Below, piece by piece: positions 39,793 to 48,098 of a DNA stretch of 64,000 nucleotides. Origin of the DNA: Enterococcus sp. 4G2_DIV0659 (GTDB taxonomy: Bacteria > Bacillota > Bacilli > Lactobacillales > Enterococcaceae); NCBI RefSeq assembly GCF_002140715.2, contig NZ_NGLE02000001.1, forward strand, positions 221,001 to 285,000. The letters are read 5' to 3'. How positions within the stretch are numbered: position 1 is the first letter of the stretch; every line of letters starts with the position of its first letter. A model generated the notes under the pieces. That model was given only the letters and a program-made list of their open reading frames with translations. It had not been told where the DNA came from and did no database searches. The position numbers were made by a program, and so were the translations under genes.

Positions 39793-39942
39793 ATGAAAAT
39801 ATTTAAAAAACAAAAAAAACATCTCATTTATCGCTATTCTTGTTTACTATGTAAGTACTCATTTGTCTTGACTTATCATCCAGGAGAAAAAGTTGCCTGT
39901 CCAATGTGCCAAAGTAACTCTCTTGTTCAGATAGAATTATAG
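39793..39942 (+). CDS. Small zinc-ribbon protein, 49 residues
   Basis: Starts MKIFKKQKKHLIYRYS. Two Cys pairs, CLLC and CPMC, with a spacer containing YHPGEKVA, form a zinc ribbon of the rubredoxin type. No Shine-Dalgarno site precedes the ATG; the promoter next to it suggests a leaderless message. A longer frame opens at a TTG at 39628, but that also lacks a site and has no recognisable domain, so I reject it. The target (nucleic acid or protein) is unknown. Followed by a terminator. Confidence 0.7.
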   Translation: MKIFKKQKKHLIYRYSCLLCKYSFVLTYHPGEKVACPMCQSNSLVQIEL

Positions 39943-39971
39943 AGATATTTACTTCATTCCAAAGTAGCGAA

Positions 39972-40005
39972 ACAAACCTGATCGGACTAACACGGACAGG
40001 TTTGT
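39972..40005 (+). terminator. Terminator after the zinc-ribbon gene
   Basis: Stem ACAAACCTG/CAGGTTTGT with eight T following. Confidence 0.85.
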
Positions 40006-40195
40006 TTTTTTTATGAATAATACATACTTATTAATTAAAATAACAACATTTTTTATAAAGTAATAAAAAAAGACCTGTCCTTTGGATTAACTATTTACAT
40101 ACTATTCCTTATTTTTGATTCACACAGGCTCTAAATTAGTTGTATTCAGTGTAAAAAAATTATGAACTTTTATCTTTTAGACAAGTATCTTATGC

Positions 40196-40224
40196 TAGAC
40201 AAACAGAACTAACGTTCGTATAAT
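40196..40224 (+). promoter_or_regulatory. SOS-controlled promoter of uvrX
   Basis: TAGACA (40196–40201), 17-bp spacer, TATAAT (40219–40224). The spacer holds AGAACTAACGTTCG (40205–40218), which fits the Gram-positive LexA box pattern GAAC-N4-GTTC. LexA binding there would block RNA polymerase. Confidence 0.85.
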
Positions 40225-40260
40225 AAATTCACATCATAATTCTATTTTGAGGTGAACATT

Positions 40261-41568
40261 ATGAAATTTGACTATAACAAAGAAGATCGCAGAGATGTCT
40301 TGTGTATTGATGTTAAATCATTTTATGCATCAGTTGAATGTGTACAAAGAGGACTTCATCCTTTGAGAGAAATGCTTGTTGTAATGAGTCACTCAGAAAA
40401 TACCAGTGGTCTTGTCCTAGCTTCCTCACCAATGGCAAAAAAAAAGCTAGGGGTGTCAAATGTGATGAGAAAATGGGACTTACCTGATCATCCAGAGTTA
40501 AAAATCGTTCCACCTCGCATGAAGCTTTATATAGAGGAAAATATGAAAATCAACAGTATTTATAAAACTTATGTTGCTGAAGAAGATTTACTTATTTATT
40601 CTATCGATGAATCTTTTTTAGATATCACTGCCAGTAAACATCTTTTTGCTTCAACCTCCTATGAGTTAGCAAGAAAAATCCAAAGACGTATTTATGATGA
40701 AACAGGTTTGTATGTTACTGTGGGGATTGGCGATAACCCTCTCCTCGCAAAGCTCGCATTAGATAATGCAGCAAAGTACAATCGTGATTTTGTCGCTGAG
40801 TGGAGATACGAAGATGTTCCTGAGACAGTGTGGAAAATTCACCCTATCACCGAAATGTGGGGAATCGGAAATCGGACAGCAAAACGTTTAGAACTATTTG
40901 GTATAAAATCCGTATATGATTTAGCACATGCAAATCAATATCTACTTAAAGAACGAATAGGCATTATCGGTCAACAATTACACGCACATGCTTGGGGAAT
41001 CGATCGAAGTAAATTATCAGACACCTACACGCCAAGAGAAAAATCTTACAGTAATAGCCAAATATTGCCGAGAGACTATTTAAAGAAAGAAGAAATTGAA
41101 GTAGTGATTAGAGAAATGACCGATCAAGTTGCAGCAAGAATCAGACGGCACCATGCACAAACAAAGTGCGTCAGTTTATTCATAGGCTATTCCATAGGTT
41201 ATCTAGATTCAAAAGGTAAAAAAGGGTTTCATCAACAACTCAAAATTCCAGTTACCAGCAGCACAAAACTATTAACGACATATTGTCTTGAACTTTTTAG
41301 ACAAAATTGGCAAGGTCAAGAGATACGTCATGTTGGAATTACCTATTCTCACCTTGTATACACCGATAGCGTACAGTTAGACTTATTTCATGATCCAAAC
41401 GAGCAAGTTCAAGATTTAAAACTAGACTTATTAATTGACACTATTAGAAAAAAATACGGATATACGTCACTTATCCATGCAAACTCAATAACAAAAGGAG
41501 GAACTGCCGTTTCAAGAGCTTCTCTTGTTGGAGGTCATGCTGGAGGAATGGATGGTATTCAAGAATAA
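40261..41568 (+). CDS. uvrX: Y-family DNA polymerase, UvrX/UmuC type
   Basis: Translesion polymerase. The active site is intact: DVKSFYASVE with the first metal Asp and YSIDESFLDIT with the catalytic acidic pair. Then PLLAKLALDNAAKY and the helix-hairpin region WGIGNRTAKRLELFGI. The C-terminal little finger follows. 435 residues from the ATG at 40261, chosen because GAGGTG is six bases upstream; a GTG three codons earlier overlaps that site. The LexA-type box makes it DNA-damage induced. The paralogue on enterococcal plasmids and ICEs gives UV tolerance. Heads an operon with a YolD-like gene. Confidence 0.93.
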   Translation: MKFDYNKEDRRDVLCIDVKSFYASVECVQRGLHPLREMLVVMSHSENTSGLVLASSPMAKKKLGVSNVMRKWDLPDHPELKIVPPRMKLYIEENMKINSIYKTYVAEEDLLIYSIDESFLDITASKHLFASTSYELARKIQRRIYDETGLYVTVGIGDNPLLAKLALDNAAKYNRDFVAEWRYEDVPETVWKIHPITEMWGIGNRTAKRLELFGIKSVYDLAHANQYLLKERIGIIGQQLHAHAWGIDRSKLSDTYTPREKSYSNSQILPRDYLKKEEIEVVIREMTDQVAARIRRHHAQTKCVSLFIGYSIGYLDSKGKKGFHQQLKIPVTSSTKLLTTYCLELFRQNWQGQEIRHVGITYSHLVYTDSVQLDLFHDPNEQVQDLKLDLLIDTIRKKYGYTSLIHANSITKGGTAVSRASLVGGHAGGMDGIQE

Positions 41569-41589
41569 TATATAGAAAGGATGGTCATT

Positions 41590-41973
41590 ATGCCATCTAA
41601 AATAGATTTATCTGATCCCTATTTTAACGATTATCAGGACAGAGGTATAAAGAAATGGAATGGCTTTTACCTATCTGAACACACGTCAATAATAGATAAA
41701 GAAAAAACAGCAGCAAAAAAAAATATACCTCAAAAAAGAAGAATGACTGAAGGTGAAATTGGACAATTGCTTGAATTTGCTTTTAATAATAACCGACAAG
41801 TCACTATTCAACTTGAAATAGTTGATTCAGAAGGCAATTACAACGATGATACTATCGGATTTGTAGAAGGGTTTGATGAACTTGGATTGATGATCGGACT
41901 ACAAAAGGTACACTATGATGAAATAAGAAATGTCGAATTGTTTCATTTGAAAAAATGGAGCGATATGACATAA
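41590..41973 (+). CDS. YolD-like protein
   Basis: 127 residues, start at MPSKIDLSDPYF with AAAGGA eight bases before. The core (RRMTEGEIGQLLEFAFNNNR, then VTIQLEIV) is the YolD-like domain, often found beside Y-family polymerases of Firmicutes and thought to regulate or assist them. 21 bp after uvrX, same operon. The role is known only by association. Confidence 0.88.
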   Translation: MPSKIDLSDPYFNDYQDRGIKKWNGFYLSEHTSIIDKEKTAAKKNIPQKRRMTEGEIGQLLEFAFNNNRQVTIQLEIVDSEGNYNDDTIGFVEGFDELGLMIGLQKVHYDEIRNVELFHLKKWSDMT

Positions 41974-42021
41974 ATCTAATCGAAGCATACAAAAAATTTC
42001 AAAAATACATATGAGGTTGTG

Positions 42022-42087
42022 ATGAACGAAGTCAGATTTTATGAAGAAAACTGGCTGTATCTCCTGATTCTATGGTTCGCTTTATGA
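42022..42087 (+). CDS. Short ORF coupled to the next gene, 21 residues
   Basis: Begins MNEVRFYEENW and ends LILWFAL. GAGG lies seven bases before the ATG. The stop TGA overlaps the ATG of the next frame (ATGA at 42084–42087). The hydrophobic C-terminal half may enter the membrane. It may serve mainly to bring ribosomes to the next start, which has no site of its own. 48 bp after the YolD-like gene. Confidence 0.5.
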   Translation: MNEVRFYEENWLYLLILWFAL

Positions 42088-42461
42088 TACATATTAGAAC
42101 ACGAATAAGAAAGAACCTAGGAATTGAACCTCTTTCTCGTACTATGTTAGATTTCAATCTAATACTCTTCACTTTTTTACTTTTCTCTATAAATTTAACT
42201 GAAATTATTATTAAAACAAATTCTACACCATTAATCGGCACTGGATTAGTAACTTCCACACCTGAAAGCATTGAATTTTCTCAAACACCTGATGGACGAT
42301 TATTAATGATTACTGTAGTAAACGGAGTGAAGCAAGAAACGATAAAAGAAGTTGATGGTACACTTACCGCAAACGGCCAAAATTATCATCCTTATGATAA
42401 ATCAATCGAAGAATTTCAATCTACAAATGTAAAACAAAATAATGAACAATATGGGTTGTAA
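42084..42461 (+). CDS. Hypothetical single-pass membrane protein, 125 residues
   Basis: Unknown. Starts MIHIRTRIRKNLGIEPLS (basic), then one membrane helix (LDFNLILFTFLLFSINL, about 23–42) and an external C-terminal part with TPDGRLLMITVVNGVKQE. The ATG overlaps the stop of the short frame before it, so translation is probably coupled; an ATG at 42072 in the same frame has no ribosome site. Probably the last or next-to-last gene of the SOS operon. Involvement in the damage response is inference from position. Confidence 0.6.
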   Translation: MIHIRTRIRKNLGIEPLSRTMLDFNLILFTFLLFSINLTEIIIKTNSTPLIGTGLVTSTPESIEFSQTPDGRLLMITVVNGVKQETIKEVDGTLTANGQNYHPYDKSIEEFQSTNVKQNNEQYGL

Positions 42462-42621
42462 AAAAATTTTGATTGGTTTTAACCAAGTATTAAATAATAC
42501 CTCGTACGATGATTTGGTTCTGGATTTATTTATACAAAAAAACCATAAAATAGTCCCGCAAACTACTAAGTTCGACGAAAAAGTATTTATTGCACTGGTT
42601 AAAACTTTTTCCATAATTTAA
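42442..42621 (+). CDS. Possible small protein, 59 residues
   Basis: Frame begins MNNMGCKKILIGFNQVL and ends LVKTFSII, overlapping the gene before it by 20 bp. No ribosome site is visible, so it would depend on coupling. Codons look ordinary, but coding is uncertain. From 42622 to 42898 I see no gene. Confidence 0.3.
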   Translation: MNNMGCKKILIGFNQVLNNTSYDDLVLDLFIQKNHKIVPQTTKFDEKVFIALVKTFSII

Positions 42622-42898
42622 ATTCAGAATTGTATCCATTTTCAAAAACGCTTTAAACCTATTTAAGCCCTTAGGTTTTACTGTAGAGACTTTTTTTTAG
42701 CTCTGCGTAAATCGTATATTACCATTCTTTTCTTTGATAAAATTCTTAGCATCATTATCTTACAAATTTTAGTTATACAACTTAGCGTCATCATTTTACA
42801 AGCTCCTAATTTTGAGTATGTAATAGCCCTCCAATTTGCTAACTATGTCAATCAGTAAATTAAAACTACTTCAATAGCTACTTCAAACAAAAAAATAG

Positions 42899-42945
42899 AC
42901 AGTAGAAACGCTGTACAAACCTCTGTACATCAACGTTTTTACTGT
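42899..42945 (-). terminator. Terminator of tmRNA
   Basis: Long stem beginning ACAGTAAAAACG and ending CGTTTCTACTGT on the minus strand, with an inner TGTACA…TGTACA pair, followed by CTATTTTTTTG. Confidence 0.85.
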
Positions 42946-42963
42946 CTGTCTCCATAAAAAGAA

Positions 42964-43328
42964 TGGAGACGGCGGGAGTCGAACCCGCGTCCAAACACAT
43001 TGCCACTTAAACTTCTACGTTCATAGTCATACTATTTTAAGGCTTCGCTGAAGTTCATGCCGCATAACAGGCCCAAACTCTCGCTAGTCTGATGATCTCT
43101 TCTACATTTTACAGACGGAAAAATGTAGCGTATCCCACTTCATTTGAGACCCTTACCCGAGCACATGGGCGATGCCAGGAGGATCTTCACTCGCTGTTTT
43201 TACGCAGCTAGAGCGAAAGTATTGTTTTCGTTTTTAGCAGTTATATTTAACTGTAACGTTTTTACGTAGACGTAACCTACGAAACGCAATTCAAGCTCAA
43301 CTATGCCTGTCGAATCCGTAACGTCCCC
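42964..43328 (-). ncRNA. ssrA: Transfer-messenger RNA
   Basis: Rescues stalled ribosomes and tags their products. The 5' end GGGGACGTTACGGATTCGAC and the 3' end GTTCGACTCCCGCCGTCTCC plus encoded A form the tRNA-like part; GGGGACG pairs with CGTCTCC. The tag frame reads AKNENNTFALAA and stop (GCT as resume codon). Enterococcal tags as I recall them have Ser where Thr stands here. 365 nt, normal. Followed by a strong terminator. Confidence 0.97.
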
Positions 43329-43517
43329 GTTAAGATTAAATAGCATAATATACGCTTAACATAGTATAACATAATTCGTTTTTTTTTTAAAGGTTTTGTC
43401 TTTACTGATCTGCCATTCTAGGATTTCACAATAACAACTATTTCCCCTACACAAAAAGGCGATCGACAGATTATAGAAATAGTCCATCGATCATCCTAAA
43501 ATTATTGTATTCAGCTA

Positions 43518-43940
43518 TTACTCACTAGCATCCAAATTAAACATCCAATTAATGCCAAATTTATCTACAAGCATCCCATATTTTTTTGACCAAAAGGTTT
43601 CTCCTAATGGCATTGTAATCTTGCCGCCTTCTGATAAACTCGCAAAAAGACGATCAATTTTTATTTCATCTGTTGTATTAATAACTAAAGAAACATTGTT
43701 GCCCTCAATAAATGTCATGCCCATACCATCTGGCACATCAGAAAACATAACTGGTACTCCCTCAATGGTCATAGAAGCATTCATAATAAGTTCGTTCCAT
43801 TCTTCTGGTATTGGATGATTTGGATCTTGAGGCGCATCCACAAATCTCATTTTATCCTTACAAGTCACATCAAATACTCTTTCATAAAATGCAATTGCCT
43901 CAGTCGCTTCATTTTTAAAATTTAAATATACTTCTAACAT
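43518..43940 (-). CDS. VOC-family protein (PhnB/3-demethylubiquinone-9 methyltransferase-like fold)
   Basis: 140 residues from MLEVYLNFKNEATEAIAFYE, start chosen because AGAGGA is eight bases upstream. Two beta-alpha-beta-beta-beta modules of the vicinal oxygen chelate fold; the N-terminal FYERVF, middle VMFSDVPDGMG and the end MLVDKFGINWMFNL are the usual PhnB-like pattern. Function in this subfamily is generally unknown. A stand-alone gene; GATCGA/TCGATC followed by GCCTTTTTG (about 43461–43496) may be its terminator. Confidence 0.85.
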   Translation of the reverse strand: MLEVYLNFKNEATEAIAFYERVFDVTCKDKMRFVDAPQDPNHPIPEEWNELIMNASMTIEGVPVMFSDVPDGMGMTFIEGNNVSLVINTTDEIKIDRLFASLSEGGKITMPLGETFWSKKYGMLVDKFGINWMFNLDASE

Positions 43941-44015
43941 GCTTCTCATCCTCTCAATCTATTTTCCATAATTATCTCATGACAGTGTAGATTAAGCGAA
44001 AGACAAGCTCAACGT

Positions 44016-44495
44016 TCATGAAAAATCTGTATTTTCCAATAAAGCAACAACGAACGCCTCCAAATATTTTTGATCAATCTCATCATAACCATTGACTACA
44101 GAACTGTCTAGGTCTAAAACACCTAAAAGCTGGCCGTCTTGAACCATTGGTACGACGATTTCAGAACGTGCAGCCGAATCACAAGAGATGTAATTTTTAT
44201 GATTTTTCACATCATCCACTAACAACGTTAGACGTTTTTCAGCAGCCTCCCCGCAAACCCCTTTTCCCATACTAATTCGTGTACAAGAAACTTTTCCTTG
44301 AAATGGTCCTAAGACTAATTCATTTCCGTCAAATAAATAGTAACCTGCAAAAACAGTATTAGGTAAGGCATCTGCCAAAAGTGCTGAAGAATTTGCCAAG
44401 TTAGCGATTTTATCATGCTCTATTTCGCTGATTGCAGCTTGTTGTTGAACAAGTAATTGATACGTTGCGATCTTCTCTTCTTTGCTTTTCCACAT
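44016..44495 (-). CDS. Free methionine-(R)-sulfoxide reductase (GAF domain)
   Basis: Reduces free methionine-R-sulfoxide in the cytosol. 159 residues, a single GAF domain. Three cysteines typical for fRMsr are present: C71 (KVSCTRI), C81 (GKGVCGEAA) and C105 ([16 protein letters not shown]). Stand-alone gene. The ribosome site is AGAGAGGGAAG. Confidence 0.9.
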   Translation of the reverse strand: MWKSKEEKIATYQLLVQQQAAISEIEHDKIANLANSSALLADALPNTVFAGYYLFDGNELVLGPFQGKVSCTRISMGKGVCGEAAEKRLTLLVDDVKNHKNYISCDSAARSEIVVPMVQDGQLLGVLDLDSSVVNGYDEIDQKYLEAFVVALLENTDFS

Positions 44496-44710
44496 ATTTA
44501 CTTCCCTCTCTCTTTTAAAACTAAAATCAGAAATTTATTAATTATTATAGCATAAACGTTGAATCGTAAGAATTCCTTAACCCATTCTCCAAGTATCATC
44601 CTATTCTTCATAACAAGTTCAAACGAATTCACACTTTTTTCGATTTTTTTTATGTTTGATTTAATCTATTAAGGGTATAGTTTAATCATAGTAAACAAGC
44701 AATAAATTTT

Positions 44711-44800
44711 GTGGATGAACGTGGTGTTATAACTCTTTGAGGACTAACGGATGTTTATTCTCGACCCGATGAGGTGTAGGTTCGAATCCTACCGTCCACG
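44711..44800 (+). ncRNA. tRNA-like RNA without a recognisable anticodon arm
   Basis: A perfect tRNA end can be drawn: GTGGATG pairs with CGTCCAC over 7 bp, discriminator G, T arm GTAGG-TTCGAAT-CCTAC. The 58 nt between them do not form a normal D arm and anticodon arm: I tried all 5-bp stem/7-nt loop registers and found none that pairs. No CCA is encoded. The length of 90 nt is that of class II tRNAs. It may be a decayed tRNA or a functional pseudo-tRNA such as tRNA-Other of Bacillus cereus. A -10-like TATAGT lies upstream. Confidence 0.55.
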
Positions 44801-44858
44801 TATGTGCTGTAAATCAGTACTTAATTATAAAAATGCTAACAGAAGGGAAAGAGGATCT

Positions 44859-44966
44859 ATGATAAAAATCCTAGTCACAACTGCAACCTTATCTGCACTC
44901 TCACTTACCGCATATTCATTTTTGAAATTTATACCAAAGCATCCATATGATTATGGAAAACTATAA
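44859..44966 (+). CDS. Small membrane or secreted peptide, 35 residues
   Basis: Starts MIKILVTTATLSALSLTAYS and ends HPYDYGKL. AGAGGA is five bases before the ATG. A hydrophobic N-terminal segment suggests a membrane helix; a short polar tail follows. It is 58 bp after the tRNA-like RNA on the same strand and may share its transcript; a strong terminator is downstream. Family unknown. Confidence 0.55.
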   Translation: MIKILVTTATLSALSLTAYSFLKFIPKHPYDYGKL

Positions 44967-45058
44967 TAAAAAAAGAGGACGAGATATAATGGGGTAACTC
45001 CAAGAAAAAGAGAGAATTTATGAAAAATTCACTTTTTACTCCCCATTTATTCAAATTT

Positions 45059-45106
45059 AGGGAGCGAAACAAAACTGTTCTTTCGTTTTGTTTCGCTCCC
45101 TTTTTT
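45059..45106 (+). terminator. Strong terminator after the 35-residue gene
   Basis: Perfect stem GGGAGCGAAACAAAAC with its complement (loop of about nine) and six T. It faces the end of the agmatine operon regulator. Confidence 0.88.
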
Positions 45107-45139
45107 GTTCTAGCTTGATAGTAATTTCGGAAAAAATAA

Positions 45140-45937
45140 TTATTTAAAAACCAAGTGATACTCTCCATCTTCTGCATTGTCTAAATATTGATACAAAATT
45201 AATTCCAAAACTGCCAACATAGAAATGTGAGAGGTTATCTCCATTTTATTTAGAAACAATTCATCAGTAAAAACATAGAAATTAACATCACTCATGTTTT
45301 GAACCACATTGTTATCCGCTCCTGTAATAGAAACTAACAGTGGATGTACAACATTTTTCAAATATTGCATCAACTCAATCCATTCTTCATCCTTACCTTG
45401 ATAAGTCAAAATAAAAATAATATCAGTTGATTTAATCTGTTTTCTTACTACCGCTCGCATCGCTTGATCTTCCGGGAAAACAACTAAAAAACCAGCAGCT
45501 ATGAAGAGATATTTGACATATTGCATCAACTGCTTATTCATTCCTTTAGCAAATAAATAAATGATTGGTTTCTTTTTTAAGTACCGTCCTACTATATCTA
45601 AACTCTTTTTATCAATTACACGAACTGATTCATTGATATTTTTTAAATATTCTTCTCGATAGTCCGTTTGTGAGACAACGAAAGGACTAATTTTTTCTTC
45701 TTTTGTTTGATTTAATAGAGTATATTTGATGACCGTAATAAATTCACTATATCCTGAAAAACCAATCTTTCTAACAAAACGTAGAAAGGTAGTCGTTGAA
45801 ACAAAACAATCATCAGCTACTTCACGAATGCTTTTATTTTTGATCTCATTTAAATTTTTTACAACATAATCAAAAAGTAAGTGTTCATTTTTGGTTAGTT
45901 CTGAAACATGAGGGGTCACTACTTCAAAAAAGTCCAT
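45140..45937 (-). CDS. RpiR-family regulator of the agmatine operon
   Basis: 265 residues. The N-terminal HTH_6 domain (about 1–75; IREVADDCFVSTTTFLRFVR, then KIGFSGYSEF) and a C-terminal SIS domain (about 105–240; PIIYLFAKGMNKQLMQYVKY). SIS domains here usually bind sugar phosphates, so an agmatine-type ligand would be unusual. It is the last gene of a six-gene operon in the same order as in Listeria monocytogenes, where an RpiR protein is also at the end; E. faecalis itself uses an unrelated AguR. 11 bp after aguA2. Confidence 0.88.
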   Translation of the reverse strand: MDFFEVVTPHVSELTKNEHLLFDYVVKNLNEIKNKSIREVADDCFVSTTTFLRFVRKIGFSGYSEFITVIKYTLLNQTKEEKISPFVVSQTDYREEYLKNINESVRVIDKKSLDIVGRYLKKKPIIYLFAKGMNKQLMQYVKYLFIAAGFLVVFPEDQAMRAVVRKQIKSTDIIFILTYQGKDEEWIELMQYLKNVVHPLLVSITGADNNVVQNMSDVNFYVFTDELFLNKMEITSHISMLAVLELILYQYLDNAEDGEYHLVFK

Positions 45938-45948
45938 CTTCTTCTCTC

Positions 45949-47046
45949 CTAACAGGTTTTAGGAATACTTTGTGCAATACAGTGAATGTTGCCTCCGCCT
46001 AGTAAAATTTCACGCGCAAAAACTCCCATAACTTTACGATCTGGATATAAGTTCTCCAATAAATTTTGCGCAATCAAATCATTTTTATCATTAAATAATG
46101 GATAAATAATACCACCATTAGCTGTGTAATAACTAACATAACTTGCGGTTAACCGATCACCTGGAAATCGTGGCAACATACCATTAATTGGATCTACCCC
46201 TTCACTTTCTTCCGTCGTTATATACATTGGTTCTGGCATTGGCATTTTATGAATGACTAATTTTCTCCCTTTAGCATCTGTCTCATTTTTTAATTGTTCA
46301 TAAGCACTTTTAGAAATTTCATATTGCGGATCATCTGAGTCATCTGTCCATGTTAAAACAAGTTCTCCTGGCCGGACAATATTTAACATATTATCAATAT
46401 CTCCATTTGTTTCATCTAAAAAATAGCCTTGCTTGAGCCAAATAATTTTCTGAACGTTAAAATAGTCCATTAGAATACCTTCAATCTCAACCTTGGAAAG
46501 CTGGCCATTTCTGCCTTCTGAAAGCAAAACTTCTTCTGTCGTGTATAAAGTTCCATCTCCATCTAAGTGGACTGAGCAACCTTCTAAAATAAACTCACTT
46601 AATCTATAGTAATCGATTCGATTAAATTCACATAACTTTTCTGCAATCAAATCATCTTGATCCCAAGGAAAATACAAACCGTCAAGCAATCCTCCCCATG
46701 CATTAAATCTCCAGTCTACTCCACGAATCCTACCACATTTATCAACCACATAAACTGGCCCATAATCTTTGATCCAAGCATCATTATTGCTCATTTCCAT
46801 GACACGAATTGATTCTGGCAACATCTGACGTGCATTTTGATATTGCTTAGAAGAAACTAACATAGTAACTGGCTCGAAATAAGCAATTGCTTGAGCTACC
46901 TCTGCATATGCTGCTTGAGCTGGTTTCCCGCCATTTCGCCAATTGTCTGCTCGTTCTGGCCATATCATATACGTCTCTTCATGACGCTCGTATTCAGCTG
47001 GTGCCCAAAAACCATCTTTTTTAGGATTGCTGGTTGTTAATTTCAT
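45949..47046 (-). CDS. aguA2: Second agmatine deiminase-like protein, predicted inactive
   Basis: Agmatine deiminase fold, 365 residues, closely related to the other copy in this operon. The C-terminal nucleophile is kept (C356 in GGGNIHCIA). But the catalytic His seen in the other copy (DETNGHVDN) is Asp here (DETNGDIDN, residue 216), and Gly157 is Cys (ILEGCSVH). The Listeria AguA2 was reported inactive because of Cys157. R93 next to the active site is Lys. So it is likely a non-enzymatic partner or regulator, or has changed substrate. It lies behind a terminator after aguC, so it may have its own promoter. Confidence 0.88.
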   Translation of the reverse strand: MKLTTSNPKKDGFWAPAEYERHEETYMIWPERADNWRNGGKPAQAAYAEVAQAIAYFEPVTMLVSSKQYQNARQMLPESIRVMEMSNNDAWIKDYGPVYVVDKCGRIRGVDWRFNAWGGLLDGLYFPWDQDDLIAEKLCEFNRIDYYRLSEFILEGCSVHLDGDGTLYTTEEVLLSEGRNGQLSKVEIEGILMDYFNVQKIIWLKQGYFLDETNGDIDNMLNIVRPGELVLTWTDDSDDPQYEISKSAYEQLKNETDAKGRKLVIHKMPMPEPMYITTEESEGVDPINGMLPRFPGDRLTASYVSYYTANGGIIYPLFNDKNDLIAQNLLENLYPDRKVMGVFAREILLGGGNIHCIAQSIPKTC

Positions 47047-47110
47047 AAAGAATGTACTCCTTTTATCTTTATTAGTTTTTATGTAAGCGATATATGTTAA
47101 TATATCAGAA

Positions 47111-47146
47111 AAAAAGAGTAGGTACTAGCTCTGCCCTACTCTTTTT
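47111..47146 (-). terminator. Terminator between aguC and aguA2
   Basis: AAAAAGAGTAGG/CCTACTCTTTTT, 12-bp stem, followed by TTCTG on the minus strand. It divides the operon. Confidence 0.8.
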
Positions 47147-47149
47147 CAA

Positions 47150-48088
47150 CTAGGCAGTAATAATCGTGCCTGTATCTTCTTCAAGTAATTTTTTTATATT
47201 TTCTAAAGAAGTGATAACAGCTTTACCATTCGTATTTTCTTTAATAAACGCAATCGCTGCTTGAACTTTAGGTAACATGCTACCTGGAGCAAATTGATTT
47301 TGTTGGATATATCGCTCCATTTCAGCCACTGTTACTTTATTTAAATCAAGTTGATTTGGTTGATTAAAGTTAATACTCACATAATCAACCCCTGTTAAAA
47401 TGACTAGCATATCTGCATGTACCAAAGCAGCAATTTTTTCAGAAGCAAAATCTTTATCAACGACTGCTTCAATTCCTTGATACCCTCCATCTTTCATGAC
47501 AACAGGAATTCCGCCTCCACCTCCAGCAATCGTTATAATTCCATGTTCTACTAATTGTTTTATCACAGGATACTCCACAATATCTATCGGCTTAGGAGAA
47601 GGAACAACCTTACGAAAACCACGACCAGCATCTTCTACATATGTTGCTTTCGTTTGTTTTTTCTCACTATTCATTTCCTCTTTACTTAAAAACGGACCGA
47701 CTGGTTTACTTGGTAATTGAAATGCGGGATCTGTTTCACTAACAACAACTTGAGTTAAAAGCGTTACTGTTTTTTTTGAAATATTTCTTTTTTTTAACTC
47801 ATTAACCAAGGCATTTTCCAACCAATAACCAATACTACCCTGTGTCATTGCAACTGCTGTATCTAAAGGCATTGCTGGATTTTTTTCTGTGGCTCCTTTT
47901 TGTTGTTGCAACAATAAATTACCAACTTGCGGTCCATTACCATGAGAAATAATCAATTCATGCCCTGCTTCAATAAAATCAACTAAATATTGTGCTGTGT
48001 GAATCAATGCTTCTTTTTGTGCGTTTGCACTTGCATCTGTTGTTAAAATAGCATTACCGCCTAGTGCAACTACAATTCTTTTTTTCAT
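47150..48088 (-). CDS. aguC: Carbamate kinase
   Basis: Transfers phosphate from carbamoyl phosphate to ADP, giving ATP; the energy-yielding step of agmatine use. Motifs: ALGGNAIL at the N-terminus, [15 protein letters not shown], and [11 protein letters not shown]. 312 residues, normal. The ribosome site is GAGGTG. Starts 10 bp after aguA1 and is followed by a terminator. Confidence 0.95.
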   Translation of the reverse strand: MKKRIVVALGGNAILTTDASANAQKEALIHTAQYLVDFIEAGHELIISHGNGPQVGNLLLQQQKGATEKNPAMPLDTAVAMTQGSIGYWLENALVNELKKRNISKKTVTLLTQVVVSETDPAFQLPSKPVGPFLSKEEMNSEKKQTKATYVEDAGRGFRKVVPSPKPIDIVEYPVIKQLVEHGIITIAGGGGGIPVVMKDGGYQGIEAVVDKDFASEKIAALVHADMLVILTGVDYVSINFNQPNQLDLNKVTVAEMERYIQQNQFAPGSMLPKVQAAIAFIKENTNGKAVITSLENIKKLLEEDTGTIITA

Positions 48089-48098
48089 TTGTTACACC

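Noticed and set aside
42402..42614. Minus-strand frame of 70 codons
   Set aside because: Antisense to two plus-strand frames and without a convincing ribosome site.
44711..44800. Ordinary tRNA gene
   Set aside because: No 5-bp stem with 7-nt loop can form where the anticodon arm should be, and no normal D arm is seen; kept as a tRNA-like RNA.
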